Below are positions 13,101-28,100 of a stretch of 64,000 nucleotides of DNA, in pieces. Location of the stretch: NCBI GenBank assembly GCA_029237695.1, contig CM055265.1, forward strand, positions 120,543,078-120,607,077, written 5' to 3'. The notes beneath the pieces are model-generated. The model was given only the letters and a program-made list of their open reading frames with translations, was not told the origin of the DNA and ran no database searches. Numbering within the stretch: position 1 is the stretch's first letter; each line of letters begins with the position of its first letter. Source of the DNA: Conchocele bisecta (Eukaryota > Mollusca > Bivalvia > Lucinida > Thyasiridae). The position numbers and the translations under genes are program-made.

Positions 13101-16100
13101 TCAGCCAAACCCTCTGTGATATGAGTGTTGTGTAAGAGGAGAGGTGGGGGGGATAATATTCGGCGAATAATTTGCCCCCCGCCCCCGCCCCCCCAGTCAG
13201 CCAAACCCTCTGTGATATGCGTGTTGTGTAGAGGAGAGGTGGGTAATATTCGGCGAATATTTGCCCCCCCCGCCCCCACCCCCCCCCCTCCCCCGGTCAG
13301 CCAAACCCTCTGTGATATGAGTGTTGTGTAGAGGAGAGGTGGGGGGGATAATATTTGGTGAATATTTTGCCCCCCGCCCCGCCCCCAGTCAGAAGCCAAA
13401 CCCTCTGTGATATGAGTGTGGTGTAGAGGAGAGGTGGGGGGATAATATTCGGCGAATAATTTGCCCCCCTCCCCCCAGTCAAGGCCAAAACCCTCTGTGA
13501 TATGAGTGTTGTGTAGAGGAAGAGGTGGGGGGGATAATATTCGGCAAGAAAATTTGCCCCCCCCCCCAATATTTTGCCCCCCGGCCCCCAGTCAGCCAAA
13601 CCCTCTGTGATATGAGTGTTTGTGTAGAGGAGAGGTGGGGGGGGGGGGGGATAAATTCGGCATATTTTTCCCCCGCCCCCCCTGTTCAGCAAACCCCCCT
13701 CTTTGATATGAATGTTTGTGGAAGGAAGGTGGGGGGGGGATAAAATATTCGGGCCGAATATTTTGCCCCCCGCCCCCCCAGTCCAGCCAAACCCTCTGTG
13801 ATATGAGTGTTGTAGTAGGAGAGTGGGGGGGGGGGGGATAATATATTCGGCGAATCAATTTGCCCCCCGCAGTCCCCCAGTCAGCCAAACCCTTCTGTGA
13901 TGAGTGTTTTGTAGAGAGAGGTGAGTGAATATTTTTTTCCCCGATCCAGCCATAGGTGGTGATGTGGCCACCCTCCCCCAATAGAAACAATTCTTTTGGT
14001 AGTTCTGAAGGAGGTGGGGGGGGATAATTCGAGGCCCCCGAAATATTTTGCCCCCCCCCCCGCGTCAGTCCAAACCTCACTGTGATATGAGTGTTGTGTA
14101 GAGGATAGAGGTGGGGGATACATTCGGTCGCAATAATTTGCCCCCCGCCCCCCAGTCAGCTAAACCCTCTGTGATATGAGTGTTGTGTAGAGGAGAGTTG
14201 GGGGGATAATATTCGGCGAATAAGTTTTGCCCCCCGCCCCCCCAGTCCAGCTAAACCCGCCCTCTGTGATATGAGTGTTGTGTGGAGAGAGGTGGGGGGG
14301 TGGGGGGGGATAATATTAGGCGAATATTTGCCCCCCGCCCCCAGTCAGCCAAACCCCCTCTGTGATATGAGTGTGTGTAGAGGAGAGGTGGGGTCGGGGG
14401 GGGGGGATAATATTCGGCGAATAATTTGCCCCCCGCCCCCCCCAGTCGGCAGCCAAACCCCTCTGTGATATGAGTGTTGTGAGAGGAGAGGTGGGGGGGA
14501 TAAATATTGGGCGGGAATAATTTGCCCCCAGCCCCCCCAGTTCAGGCCAAACCCTCTGGAATAATGCCCCCCGTTGTGTAGGAGGAGGTGGTGGGGGGGA
14601 AATAATTTATTTCCCCTCGAATATTTTGCCCCCCCGCCCTCCCCCAGTTCAGCAAACCCCCCCTCTTGTGATATGACCGGTGTTGTGTAGAGGATGATAT
14701 GGGGCGAATAATTTGCGACCCCCTCTGAACCTACCACAATTTTGCCCCCCGACCCCCCAGGAACCCCTTAGAAACCTAAATCGTCTAACAAGCCAAACCC
14801 GTCGTGATATGAGTGTTGTGTAGGAGGAGGAGGTGGGGGGATAATGGGGAATGGATTGCGCCCCCCAATCCATTTAATTTGCCCCCCCACGCCCCCCAGT
14901 CAGCCAAACCCAACCCTCTGTGATATGATTGTTGTGAGGAGAGGTGTGGGGGGATAATATTCGGACGAATAATTTGCCCCCCGCCTCCCAGTCAGCCAAA
15001 AACCCTCTGTGATATGAGTTGTGTGAGAGGAGAGGTGGGGGGGGATAATATTCGGACGAATATTTTTTTTGTGCCCCCCGCCCCCCAGGTCAGCCAAACC
15101 CTGTGTATATGAGGTGTTGTGTAGAGGAGAGGTGGGGGGGGGATAATATTAGGCGAATGATTTGCCCCCCGCCCCCAGTCAGAGCCAAACCCTCTGTGCT
15201 TCCTGTGATATGAGTGTTGTGTAGAGGAGATGGGGGGATAATATTCGGCGAATATTTTGCCCCCCGCCCCCCACCAAACCCCCGGTCAGCAGCCAAACCC
15301 TCTGTGATATGATGTTGTTGTAGTAGGAGGTGGGGGGGATAATATTCGGCGAATATTTTGCCCCCCGCCCCCCCCCCCCAGGCAGCCAACGGCCCTCTGT
15401 GATATGAGGTGTTGGTGTAGAGGAGAGGAGGGGGGGTGGGGGGGGGGATAATATTCGGCGAATTAATTTGCCCCCCCGCCCCCCAGTCAGAAACCAAACC
15501 CTCTGTGATATGAGTGTTGTGGTAGAGGAGAGGTGGGGGGGTTGGGGATAATATTCGGCGTAATATTTCTTTGCCCCCCGCCCCCCCAGTCAGCCAAACC
15601 CCTCTGTGATATGAGTGTTTTGTGTAGAGGAGAGGTGGGGGGGATAATATTCGGCGAATAATTTTGCCCCCCGCCCCCCCCACAGTCCAAAGCCAAACCT
15701 CTGTGATATGAGTGTTGTGTAGAGGAGAGGTGGGGGGATAATATTCGGCGAATAATTTGCCCCCCCGCCCCCCAGTCCAGCCAAGCCGTGTGTCCCGATG
15801 ATGAGCTGCTGATGTAGGAGAGGCCCCGGGGGGGGGGGGGGGGGGGGGGGGATAATATTTTTCGGACGAATACTTTGTTGCCCCCACCAGGCCCCCCGCC
15901 ACCCCCCCCAGGTCAGCCAAAGCCTCTGTGAATATGAGTTTGTTGTAGAGAGAGGTGGGGGGGGGGGGGGGATAATATTTGGCGGAATAATTTTGCCCCC
16001 CTGCCCCCAGTCAGCCAACCTACCTCGTGTCCCCCTTGAGGGTTGTGTAGAGGAGAGGTCCGGGGGGGGGGCGCTAATTGTTCGGGCGAATAATTTTGCC

Positions 16101-19100
16101 CCCCCGCCCCCCCCCCCTGGTCAGCAAACCCCCCCTGTGGTGATATGATGTTGATGTAGGAGGGAGGTGGGGGGGATAATATTCGGCGAATAATTTGCCC
16201 CCCGCCCCCCACCAACCCCCCCCCCAAAGTCAGAAAGAGCAGCGACAAACCCTCTGTGATATGGATGATGTTGTGTAGAGGGAGAGGTGGGGGGGCGGGG
16301 GGGGATAATATTCGGCCGAAATTTTGGGCCAGCCCCAACCTCAGGATTTTGCCCCCACCCCGCCCCCCTAGCTCAAGCCACAAACCTCTGTGATATGAGT
16401 GTTGTAGAGGAGTGGAGATGGTTGGGGATAATTTTGAGGTCGGCCGAATTAAAAATAAAAAAAAAAAAAAAAATAAATTTTTTTGGGGGGGATACAAAAA
16501 TATTGCTCCCCCCGTCCCCCAAGCCCCCCCCCGTTCCCCACCCTCCCGCCCCCCGCCCCCCCCCCATAATCAGCCAAACCCAAACCCTCTGTGATATGAG
16601 TGTTGTGTAGAGGAGAGGTGGGGGGGATAAAAATATTCGGCGGATAATGCCCCCCGCCCCCCCGGTCAGCCAAACTCTGTGATATGAGTGTGGTGGTCGG
16701 GAAGAAGGTGGGGGGGGGGGATAATTTTTGGCCCCCCAATAAATTTGCCCCCCGCCCCCCAGTCAGCCAAACCCTCTGTGATATGAGTGTTGTGTAGAGG
16801 AGAGGTGGGGGGGGATAATATTCGGTCGAATATTTTGCCCCCAGCCCCCCGGTCAGCCAAACCCGTGATATAGTGGTTTTGTGTAGAGGAGAGGTGGGGG
16901 GTAATATTCGGCGAAATAATTTGCCCCCCGTAGGCAGCCAAACCGTCTGTGATATGATGTGTTGTAGAGGAGGGTGGGGGGGGATAATATTGGGCGAATA
17001 ATTTGCCCCCGCCCCCATCAGCCAAACCCTCTGGTGATAATGGGTTGTGTAGAGGAGAGGGTTGGGGGGATAATATTCGGCGAATAATTTGTTTTGTCCC
17101 CCCGCCCCCCAGTCAGCCAAACCCTCTGTGATATGGTGTGTGGGGGGGGGGGGTAAAATTCAAAAACAAGGGGTCAGTAAAGTGAAGAGGTATAGAATGA
17201 ATATTTTGCTAATCCCCCCGCCCCCCAGTAGCCAGGCACTCTGTATATGAGTGTGTGTAGAGGAGTGGGGGGGAGGGGGGGATTAATATTCGGCGTAATA
17301 ATTTGCCCCCCCGCTCCCAGTCAGCCAAACCCTTTGTGATATAGTGTGTGTAGGGAGAGGGGGGGGGGGTAATATATTAGCGACCCCCCCCCTGTCGCCC
17401 TAAACCCGTGTGTGATATGAGTGTTAGAGTGGGGGGGATAATATTCGGCAAATATTTGCCCCCGCCATATCACCAACCCTTGATATGAGTGTGTAGAGGA
17501 GAGGTGGGGGGGAATATTCGTCGCGAATATTTTGCCCCGCCCCCCGCGCCAAACCATCCCCCCTGCCCCCCGGAGTAGGCAGTTTCAGCCCAAACCACTC
17601 TGTGATGAGTGATGTGTTATGTGAGGAGAGGTGATAATATTCGCAATATTTGCCCCCCCCCCCCTCAGCCAAACCCTGATATGAGTTGTGTAGAGGAGAG
17701 GTGGGGGGGGAATAATTTATTCGGCGAATAATTTGCCCCCGCCCCCCAGCACCAAGCCCTCTGTATGAGTGTGTGTAGAGGAGGTGGGGGGATAATATTC
17801 CGGAAACCGAATAAATTTGCCCCCCCGCCCCCCGTCACCAAAACCCTCTGTGATATGAGTGTGTGAGAGAGGTGGGGGGGATTAATATTCGGATAATTTT
17901 GCCCCCCCAGTCAGCCAAACCCTCTGTGATATGAGTGATGGGGGGTGGTAGAAAGTGAGGAATTTTGCGAATAATTTTGCCCCCCTCTGCAGTCAAGTTC
18001 CCCCACCTGTGATATGAGTGTGTAGAGGAGGGGGGGGGGGGAGGTGGGGGGCCCCCCGATAATATTCGGCGAATATTTTTGTAATATTCGCACCCCCCGC
18101 CCCCCGTCAGCCAAACCCTCTGTGATATGAGTGTTGTGTAGAGAGGAGGTGGGGGGTTATAATATGGCGAATTATTTGCGCCCCCCAAGTCAGCAAACCC
18201 CTGTGATATGAGTGTGTAGAGGAGAGGGGGGGGGGATAAAAAAATTATCCCCCCAGGCGAAGCCCTTATGCCAGTCAGCCAAACCCTCTGTGATATGAGT
18301 GTTGTGTAGAGGAGGGTGGGGGGAAATATTCGGGCGAATATTTTGCCCCCCGCGGTCAGCCAAATACCCTGTGATATGAGTGTTGTAGAGGAGAGGGTGG
18401 GGGGGATAATATTTCGAATAATTTGCCCCCCACCCCCCCAGTCAGCCAAACCCTGTGCCTCTGTATATGAGTGTTGTGTAGAGGAGAGGGGGGGGGGATA
18501 ATGCGAATATTTTGGCCCCCCCGCCCCGCAGCCCCAAACCCTCTGTATAATGAGTGTTGTGTAAGAGAGAGGTGTGGATAATATTCGGCGAATAATTTTG
18601 CCCCCCGCCCCCACCCCGGCACCAAACCCTCTGTGATATGAGTTGTGTAGAGGAGAGGTGGGGGGATAATATTCCCCGCCCCCCGATAATTTGACCCCCG
18701 CCCCCCAGTCAGCCAAACCCTCTGTGATATGAGTGTTGTGTAGAGAGGTAGGTGGGGGGGGTGGGATATTATCGGCATATATTTTGCCCCCCTACCCCCC
18801 CCCCCAGTCAGCCAAACCCTCTGTGATATGAGTGTTGTGTAGAGGAGAGGTGGGGGGGATAATATTCGGCATAATATTTTGCCCCCCGCCCCCGTCACCA
18901 AACCCTCTGTGATATGAGTGTTGTGTAGAGGAGTGGGGGGTATAATGCCCCCCCCGCCCCCCCAGTCAGCCAACCCTGTGATATGAGTGTTGGTAGAGGA
19001 GAGGATAATATTCGGAATAATTTCCCCCCCGCCCCCCAGTCAGCCAAGCCGTGTGTGATATGAGTGATGTAGGGAGAGGGGGGGGGGTAATATTCGGCGA

Positions 19101-22100
19101 ATAATTTGCCCCCCCCCCCTCCCAGTCAGCCAAACCTTCTGTGATATGAGTTGTGTAGAGGAGAGGTGGGGGGGGGATAATATTCGGCGAATAATTTGCC
19201 CCCCGCCCCCTGGTCAGCTAAACCGTGTGTGATATGAGTGATGTAGGAGAGGGGGGGGGGGATAATATTCGGCGAATAATTTGCCCCCCGCCCCCCAGTC
19301 AGCCAAACCCTCTGTGATATGAGTGTTGTGTAGAGGAGAGGTAGGGGGGATAATATTCGGCGAATATTTTGCCCCCCGCCCCCCAGTCAGCCAAACCCTC
19401 TGTGATATGAGTGTTCGCCAAATTATTATTATCCCCCTCCTCCCCCCCCCCCCCCCCCCCCCCCTCATCCACATAACAGTCCAGCTGCCTGGGGAAGGTA
19501 AGATGTTCAGCAAATATTATCGCACTCATCCTCCACGCAACAGTGTAAACCCTGATTTGCTTGTATATCTACATAGACTATCTTGTGTACTATGAGTTTT
19601 GACATGTATCAGAAAGTGGGGTATGGTTTTGTGAATAAAACAATTACTATTTCTTCAAGCTAATAGGCTGAAATTTACAAATTTTAATTTTGGATATTGT
19701 AAATAAATGGCAGTTTGCTCCAATGTATTTTTGAAAATAACCACTAAGCAGACATACCAGTTTGGAGTGCAATACGTTACAGAAGTGTAATACGACCTGC
19801 TGCATATATGGTTCATTGCAGATTCCGTTTTTAATAAATTTTCTGTCACTTTTACCAAAAACATTTGTCATTCTTTGTTGTATTCCCCCCCCCCACAAAA
19901 AAATATATGAATAATGCACAGATGACGTGAATTTAGTCCAGATTGTTTAACTCGCAGAACCATACCCCACCCACTTTGTGATACAATTCAGACTTCATCA
20001 TAGTCCTTAAAGACAGTTGTGCAGTCGTGGTTGCTGTATAGTAACTTGTTGATTAAAATTCATTGAAAGTGATTAGTATCAATTGGATTAAAAACAACAA
20101 CCTGTAGTCGCATAAAGACCAGATATTTGTATTTTGAATAGTACGAAAGAGGATTGTCCATATTTTTTTTTTGTACATGAAAAACGTTATAGTATTTATT
20201 GCAGTTCTAAATGTACAAGTAATGCATTTTTACATGAAAATGAACGTCACATGCATAATGACGTCATGATATGAACTGTTACGTCACAATGTGTATCTGA
20301 CATCATCGTCACCATTCTCATTACATGTTTATGTTGTATAATTTAATGTAAATTGGACAGAAAAGAAGTCAAAAAGTGATCCGTACATACATTGCCAAGG
20401 TAATGATAAAATAAGCATGTGTCATGTGACAATATAAATTATGTTCTGATTTAATTTGAAATAGGTATATCTATATACACACCAAATATTAGACCTTAAA
20501 TTGAGTTATAAAACTTTTCCACAAATTTAATGAATACCCTTCGTATACTAGGCTATATAGCTATATACCATGCACACAAAAAATCATACATGTATACTGT
20601 TACATTTCCACTTATGAATCAATAAAATGTTGTTTCCAGTTACATGCAGTTTTTATCAAGTAATTAGTTTAACCAGGTCACAATTGGCAAATTATACGCC
20701 GAACATTACCTCCCCCCCTCCCCCCCCCCCCCACCCTCTCCTCTACCACAGACAAAAAACCCCCCCTCTCGCTCATACAACCACACTCATATCACAGAGG
20801 TTTTCTGACCTGCCGAACCCCCCCCCATATGACCGAGGGTTTCATATTCGCAAATATTCCCCCCGACCGAATATTATCCCCCCCACCTCTCCTCTACACA
20901 ACACTCATATCACAGGTTTTGGCTGGAGCGGGGCAAATTATTCGCCGAATATTATCCCCCCCACCTCTCTCTACAACAACACTATATCACAGAGGTGGCT
21001 GTACCTGGGGTGGGCGGCAAAAAATATCGAATATTATCCACCTCTCTCTACACAACACTCATACACAGATTTGGCTGACTGGGGGGCGGGGGGCAAATTA
21101 TTGCCGAATATTATCACTCTCATACACAACACCTCATATCACAGAGGGTTTGGCTGACTGGGGGGTGAGGGGGGGGGGGGGCAAAATTATATTTTATCGC
21201 CGAATATTATCCCCCCCACCTCTCCTCTACACAACACTCATCTCACAGAGGCTTGGCTGACTGGTGGGCGGGGGGCAAAATATCCCGCCGAATATTAATA
21301 CCCCCAACCTCTCCTCTACACAAACCCCTCCCTAACACAGAAACGGTTTTTTTGGCTGACCGGGGGCGGGGGCAAAATATTCGCCGAATATTATTCCCCC
21401 CCCCACCTCATCCTCTACACAAACACTCATATCACAGATGTTTGCTGACCTAAGGGGGGGCGGGGGGGCAAAAATAATTCCCGCCGAATATTATCATCCC
21501 CACCCACCTCCTCCTCTACACAACACTCATAACACAGACGTTTGGCTGACGCGGGGGCGGGGGGCAAATTATATTTTTTTAATATTCGCAACGAATATTA
21601 TCCCCCCCACCTCTCCTCTACACAACACCATATCACAAAAGAAGGGTTTGGGGCTGACTGGGGGGCGGGGGGGAAAATATTCCGCTGAATATTATCACCT
21701 CCTCCTCTACACAACACTCATATCACAGAGGGTTTGGCTGACTGGGGGGCGGGGGGCAAATTATTTCCAGCCGAATATTATCCCCCCCCCCCCACCCCCC
21801 CCCAACCTCTCCTATACACAACACTCATCACAGAAGGTTGGCTGACTGGAGGGGGGAGGGTGGCAAATTATTCGCCCGAATATTATCCCCCCCCCCCCCC
21901 CCCCTCTCCTACATCAAACTCATATCACACACGGTTTGGCTGACCGGGGGCGGGTGGCAAATTATTCGCCGAATATTATCCCCCCACCCGATTTTACAAT
22001 GAATGGAGGTGGGGGGGAGAATATTCGTGTGGAGGGGAAAATATTCGGCGAATATTTTCCCCTCTGGGGGGGAGAATATTCTGTGACACCGGAACTACAT

Positions 22101-25100
22101 TTCATCTCGCAAAATAGTTCCTTCTAAATAATCACAAATCTGTTTATTTTAGTTATAGTTTGTGTATTTTTTAAAGCGCATATACATTTTAAGTGATGTA
22201 CGTATATAATAAAAAGGTTATTTGATTTGTATGTGGATATATGCCACTCGCTCCTAACGTCACGCAATATCGCACGTTGCGGAATTCATGCATGTATCCA
22301 CATACAAATCATATAACCTATAAATATTGATTGTTCAAAGCATGACGTGCGGTTCATTTGATGGAATGAGGAACTGCAGATCCTGATCAGACTGTTGATG
22401 AACAGGTTGATCTTGATATATTCTTGTCACAAAACCCATAAGCCCCATTTCTCCAGTCACAGCCACATACAAGCGGAAATACTGTCTGATATTTGTAAGG
22501 TTTGATACAAATGTTAGCCACAACGAGTCTGATGCGTCACACTGGTTCATACCTCAAAAGACCAAGGGTCACACTTTCAGGTCAAATGTCAACTTCACAC
22601 AAATGTAAGCACAGAATAGGTCAACACCACAATTTGAAGTCAAATGGCTTTTGTTTTGCAATATCTCTGAAAGTGCTGAAAGGAGTGCTACTAGAAACTC
22701 GACCATTAACACTTTCAACACCCACAAGCCTAAATTATGTACAAATACTGTAGATCCAGATTCTCATCAGCAATGTAATGTTTACCTGATTTTATTTTTG
22801 ATACCTCTTCGTGTGATCTCGATGTAAATATTCCGTTCTGATTTTGGGATTTTCCCCCCAATGCAGCAGGTTAAAACGGGATCGAACCTGTTTGCCCGGC
22901 CTTACATGACCTTAGCTGTTGATAGGCCGTTAAACACCAATAAACAAACAAACAAACAAACCTCTTCGTGTGAATGGAATAGTGTAAGAATTATAATAGA
23001 ACAGTCCATGTCTTTCTTTAAGGTTTACTACGGTCAGTAAAAAAAAATCTGGGAATTTCCAGGTTTTGGAAAAATAAAATTCAATGTTTAAGTATTGGAA
23101 TTAAAATTTTCCTTCAATTTAAACTGGCGATATTGTGCGATTTTGGTCATGGAAAAATAGCTTTTGGTGGGGGAATAGTCGGGGAATTTTTTATCAGTAG
23201 CCTATTTCACCAAAATTGCAAAGTATCTTGCTAAGTACACTTTGAGGGATAAATTTATGAATTTTTATTATACTGAATGTATTACATTATCGTGATAATG
23301 TAATAAATTCAGTATAATAATTCTGCATACTTTTAATCATGAAATATATGCAAGTCGTTAGTTCTATACGAAATAATGCATTTCGGGAAAACTAAATGAT
23401 TACTCCCTCAAAGTATACTTATCTAGATAAGTATGCTTAGCAATTTTGGTGAAATCGGCTACTGGTTCTGTGCGAAAAGCCTGTAATTCTGTACCTCTGT
23501 ATTGTACAGGTGTCATACGCGAAGAAGGAGTTGAAGGCGGATGTTGTCATCGACATGGCAACCCTTACAGGTGCTCAGGGCGTGGCCACAGGTCGGTTAC
23601 ACATTAGAACATCATTAAATAAAAAAATATAAATAAATAAAAAGAACATCAGATTCTGTCAACCAGACGCAGAATAGTGATTGATCTTGCGGGTTCAGAA
23701 AAGAGATGCAACTCTATAATTAAATCACATACATATTTGTTGTGCCCACATGCAACGAATGAGACATAGTGATCATAATGCTGTCTATCTGTCTATGCAT
23801 CTGTCCGCATTCTGTGATGAAAGATTTTATTGTCTCGGTCAAACTTGGAGGTATGTAGTGTTTGGCTTGTGTGTCAGTCTGTCTGTGTATGTGTCTGGTT
23901 AAGAAGTTTACTAGAGTTTCTCCAATATGCCACCAGAGACGTGTCTGCCGCCGGCGACATTTTCTTGTTAGATTACTAAAGTGTCTGCAATTGTAAGTGA
24001 GATTGACTTGAAACTGCATATGCTTGTTTCTCATCATCCTTATTTTGATTCTATCGTCCACCATGCTGACCGCATACACAAGGTCAAATGACTGAATATT
24101 GCAACATTTATGCAACATAACTTTGAGCTTCAGATAAGCTGCGTATTTGTGTAAATACACACTTAAAAATAAATTATTCTCATGTGCTGCCAAAACATGA
24201 GGTTATGACTGCATGAAACCAGCGTTCCCACTATTGTGGGTGGTTGGTCGGGCGAAAGTGACGGTAGGGGTTCCTCCTTATTGGAATCACGATTTGCCTG
24301 GTTTGGTCCTCGGCTACGTTTTTATCTTTGGCTCTTGTTCCCTGGGAGTTGAATTGGGTTATTGCCCATTATAAAAGTAGTAAGATTATTACTGATCCTA
24401 CTGCTTTTGAGAGGGGGCCAAGTGATTCTGGTGTGGCGAGGACCTGGCATCAGATCAGGATTATTCTGATTTCAGGGCTGAATATATAGTATTTTTTATT
24501 GTAAATATTCAGTTCTTTTTTTGTGATTTTCCTCCAATTTTTACATGTACTTCAACATGTATGTGCACTTGTACAGGTAATATAGTACCAATCCCATTGA
24601 CCCGGCCTTAAATGACCTTAGCTGTTAAACCCCAACAAACAAACTATTGTTAAGTGACAATTAATCCACCATATGTAAGAGTAGAGAATATTATTTTTGC
24701 AGATTCTTTCCCCATTTTTGGGGTAAATATAGTCTGGACCATGTTTATCCATCCGTCTATGTTTGTCTGAGATTTGTATTAAAGTATTCGGCTACCTACT
24801 ATCTCTTGATACTGTAAATCTAATTGGCTTGAAACTTCTCCTACCTCTTTATCATCATCCATTTTTAGCTCACCTGCACGAAGTGCAGAAGAGCTTATGG
24901 CATACCCCCGGTGGCGTCGGCGTCATCCACAAACTTAACGTTGGGTAAATGTCTTATAACTTCTGTTTCGTTTCATGGAACACCTTGTTATTATGCCACC
25001 GCCACCGAATGGTGAGGGGCATATAGTGTTATCGGCGTCCGTACGTACGTACGTACGTCCCGAAACCTTAACACTCGGGTAAATGGTTTCCTTGCTCGGA

Positions 25101-28100
25101 TCTGCTTCACATTTCACACACGCATTGGTCCAATAGTCCTCTACCGCCCTGTGACAAATCCACATTTGTCCCGCCCCCGCTAAGCCCAGGGTCAAGGTCA
25201 CAGACTTGGTGCGTTTGAAACCTTAACGCTCGGGTAAATGGCTTATAATTTCTGTTTCCTTTCTCGGATCTGCTTTACATTTCACACATGCATTGCCCCA
25301 ATGGTCCTCTGCCACCCTGTGACAAATCCACATTCGTCCCGCTAAGCCCAGGGTCAAGGTCACAGACTTGGTGCGTTCGAAACCTTAACGCTCGGGTAAA
25401 TGGCTTATTATGCCCCCGCCACCGAATGGTGAGGGGGGCATATAGTGTTACCGGCGTCCGTCCGTATGTACTTACGTAACGTACGTACGTACGTACGTCC
25501 CAAAACCTTAACGCTCAGGTAAATGGCTTATAATTTCTGTTTCCTTGCTCGGATCTGCTTGACATTTCACATACGCATTGTTCCAATGGTCCTCTACCGT
25601 CATGTTACAAATCCACATTCGTCCCACCCCCGCTAAGCCCAGGGTCAAGGTCACAGACTTGGTGCGTTTGAAACCTTAAGGCTAGGGTAAATGGCTTATA
25701 ATTTCTGTTTCCTTGCTCGGATCTGCTTGACATTTCACACACGCATTGCTCCGATGGTCCTCTGCCACCCTGTGACAAATCCACATTCGTCCCGCCCCCG
25801 CTAAGCCCAGGGTCAAGGTCACAGACTTGGTGCGTTCGAAACCTTAACGCTCGAGTAAATGGCTTATAATCAAATATGCCTCATTTTCTTTGGCTGCCAG
25901 CGGGGGCATTCGTGTGCCGACAGGCCACATTTCTAGTTTCATACATGCATTCCTCAGATGACCCTCTATCATGCTGTAGCAAATACATGACCCACCACCC
26001 AGTCCTTACCCCAAGGTCAAGGTCACAAACTTAGCACATTCATAAACTTAACGTTGGGTAAATGTCTTATAACTTCTGTTTCCGTTCATGGAACACCTTG
26101 TTATTTCATACATGCATTCCTCAGATGACCCTCTATCATGCTGTAGCAAATCCATGACCCACCACCCAGCCCTTACCCAAGGTCAAGGACACAAAACTTG
26201 GCACATTCATAAACTTAACATTGGGTGTTAAATGTCTTTATAACTTATGGTTTTCCTTTCTTCATGGAACACCTTGTTATTTCATACATGCATTCCTCAG
26301 ATGACCCTCTATCATTGGCTGTTAGCAAATCCGATGACCCAGCACCCAGCCCTTACCCCAAGGTCAAGGTCACAAACTTAGCACATTCATAAACTTAACG
26401 TTGGGTTAAATGTCTTATAAATTCTGTTTCCGTTCATGGAACACCTTGTTATTTTCATACATGCATTCCTCAGATGACCCTCTATCATGCTGTAGCAAAT
26501 CCATGACCCACCACTCAGCCCTTACCCCCCCCAAGGTCAAGGTCACAAACATTGGACTTGGCACATTCATAAACTTAACGTTGGGTAAATGTCTTATAAC
26601 TTCTGTTTCCTTTCATGGAACACCTTGTTATTTCATACATGCATTCCTCAGATGACCCTCTATCATGCTGTAGCAAATCCATGACCCAGCACCCAGCCCT
26701 TACCCCAAGGTCAAGATCACAAACTTAGCACATTCGTAAACTTAACGTAGGGTAAATGTCTTATAACTTCTGTTTCCTTTCATGGAACACCTTGTTATTT
26801 CATATATACATTCCTCAGATGACCCTCTATCATGCTGTAGCAAATCCATGACCTACCACCCAGCCCTTACCCCAAGGTCAAGGTCACAAACTTGGCACAT
26901 TCATAAACTTAATGTTGGGTAAATGTCATAACTTCTGTTTCCTTTCATGGAACACCTTGTTATTTCATACATGCATTCCTCAGATAACTCTCTATCAGCT
27001 GTAGCAAATCCATGACCCACCACCCAGCCCTTACCCCAAGGTCAAGGTCACAAACTTGGCACATTCATAAACTTAACGTTGGGTAAATGTCTTATAACAT
27101 CTTTTTCCTTTCATGGAACGCCTTGATATTTCATACATGCATTCATCTGATGACCCTGTATCATGCTGTAGCAAATCCATGACCCACCACCCAGCCCTTA
27201 CCCCAAGGTCAAGGTCACAAACTTAGCTCATTCATAAACTTAACTTTGGGGTAAATGTCTTATAACATCTGTTTGATATTTCATGCATACATTCATCTGA
27301 TGATACTCTATCGTGCTATAGCAAATCCATGATCAACCCCCACCCCTTTCCCCAATGTCACTGTCACAAACTTAGCACATTCATAAACTTAACGTTGGGG
27401 TAAATGTCTTATAACATCTGTTTCCTTTCATGGAACGCCTTGATATTTCATACACGCATTCATCTGATGATACTCTATCGTGCTATAAACCAAGTTGAAG
27501 GTCATTTCAAGGTCATTGAATTTTATGCTTGACGGAAGTCTAAAATTGCCAATATATTGTTTCATTCTATAGCCCATGCATGCAGCCCCGATTTCAAATT
27601 TGCTTTTAAACTCTTTGTAAAACCTGCATTGATGTCTTTAAGTGCCCAATATCTCTACAACACTAAGTCCGACATACACACACACTGGGATCAACAAATA
27701 CCTCAGCAGGCGCTATATGCTGGCTGTGGCCATCTAGTTAATCTAGTTTTACACCAATTTCAATAAAAAAAGTTTTTGAATTTGGTAGAATCTAATAATT
27801 TATGGCCTACTCCACAGGGAACTAGGTTGTTGGTTGGCATGCGAAGGGTAAATTTAATGGTCGTTTTCATCCTTACTGGTATCCGGATATCCCTGATTTG
27901 GCCCTCGGGTACATCTTTGGCTAGTATGTGATAAAAGTAGTAAAATTAGCAATAATTATATTACTTAAAACTGTCAGTTCTGATATTGGAAACCCTTCCC
28001 ACCCAACCCCACCCCCCCCCCCATTACAACGGTTTGAAATACTGGATTTGACCCTATTAACCCAGCCTAAAATGACCTTAGCTGTTGACGGCCATTTAAA

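Noticed and set aside
15090..15920. 276-codon Pro/Gly-rich open frame on the minus strand
   Set aside because: It is a read-through of the 90-bp satellite. The same HSYHRG, SPNIIPP and WGAGG words repeat in all frames along the array.
12254..18973. Many other long open frames in the satellite (for example 17835-18716)
   Set aside because: All are frames of the tandem repeat with no independent domain. Frame changes follow indels in the monomers.
11330..22095. CRISPR-like look of regular repeats
   Set aside because: There are no spacers of constant length between fixed repeats, the units are contiguous, and the context is a eukaryotic intron.
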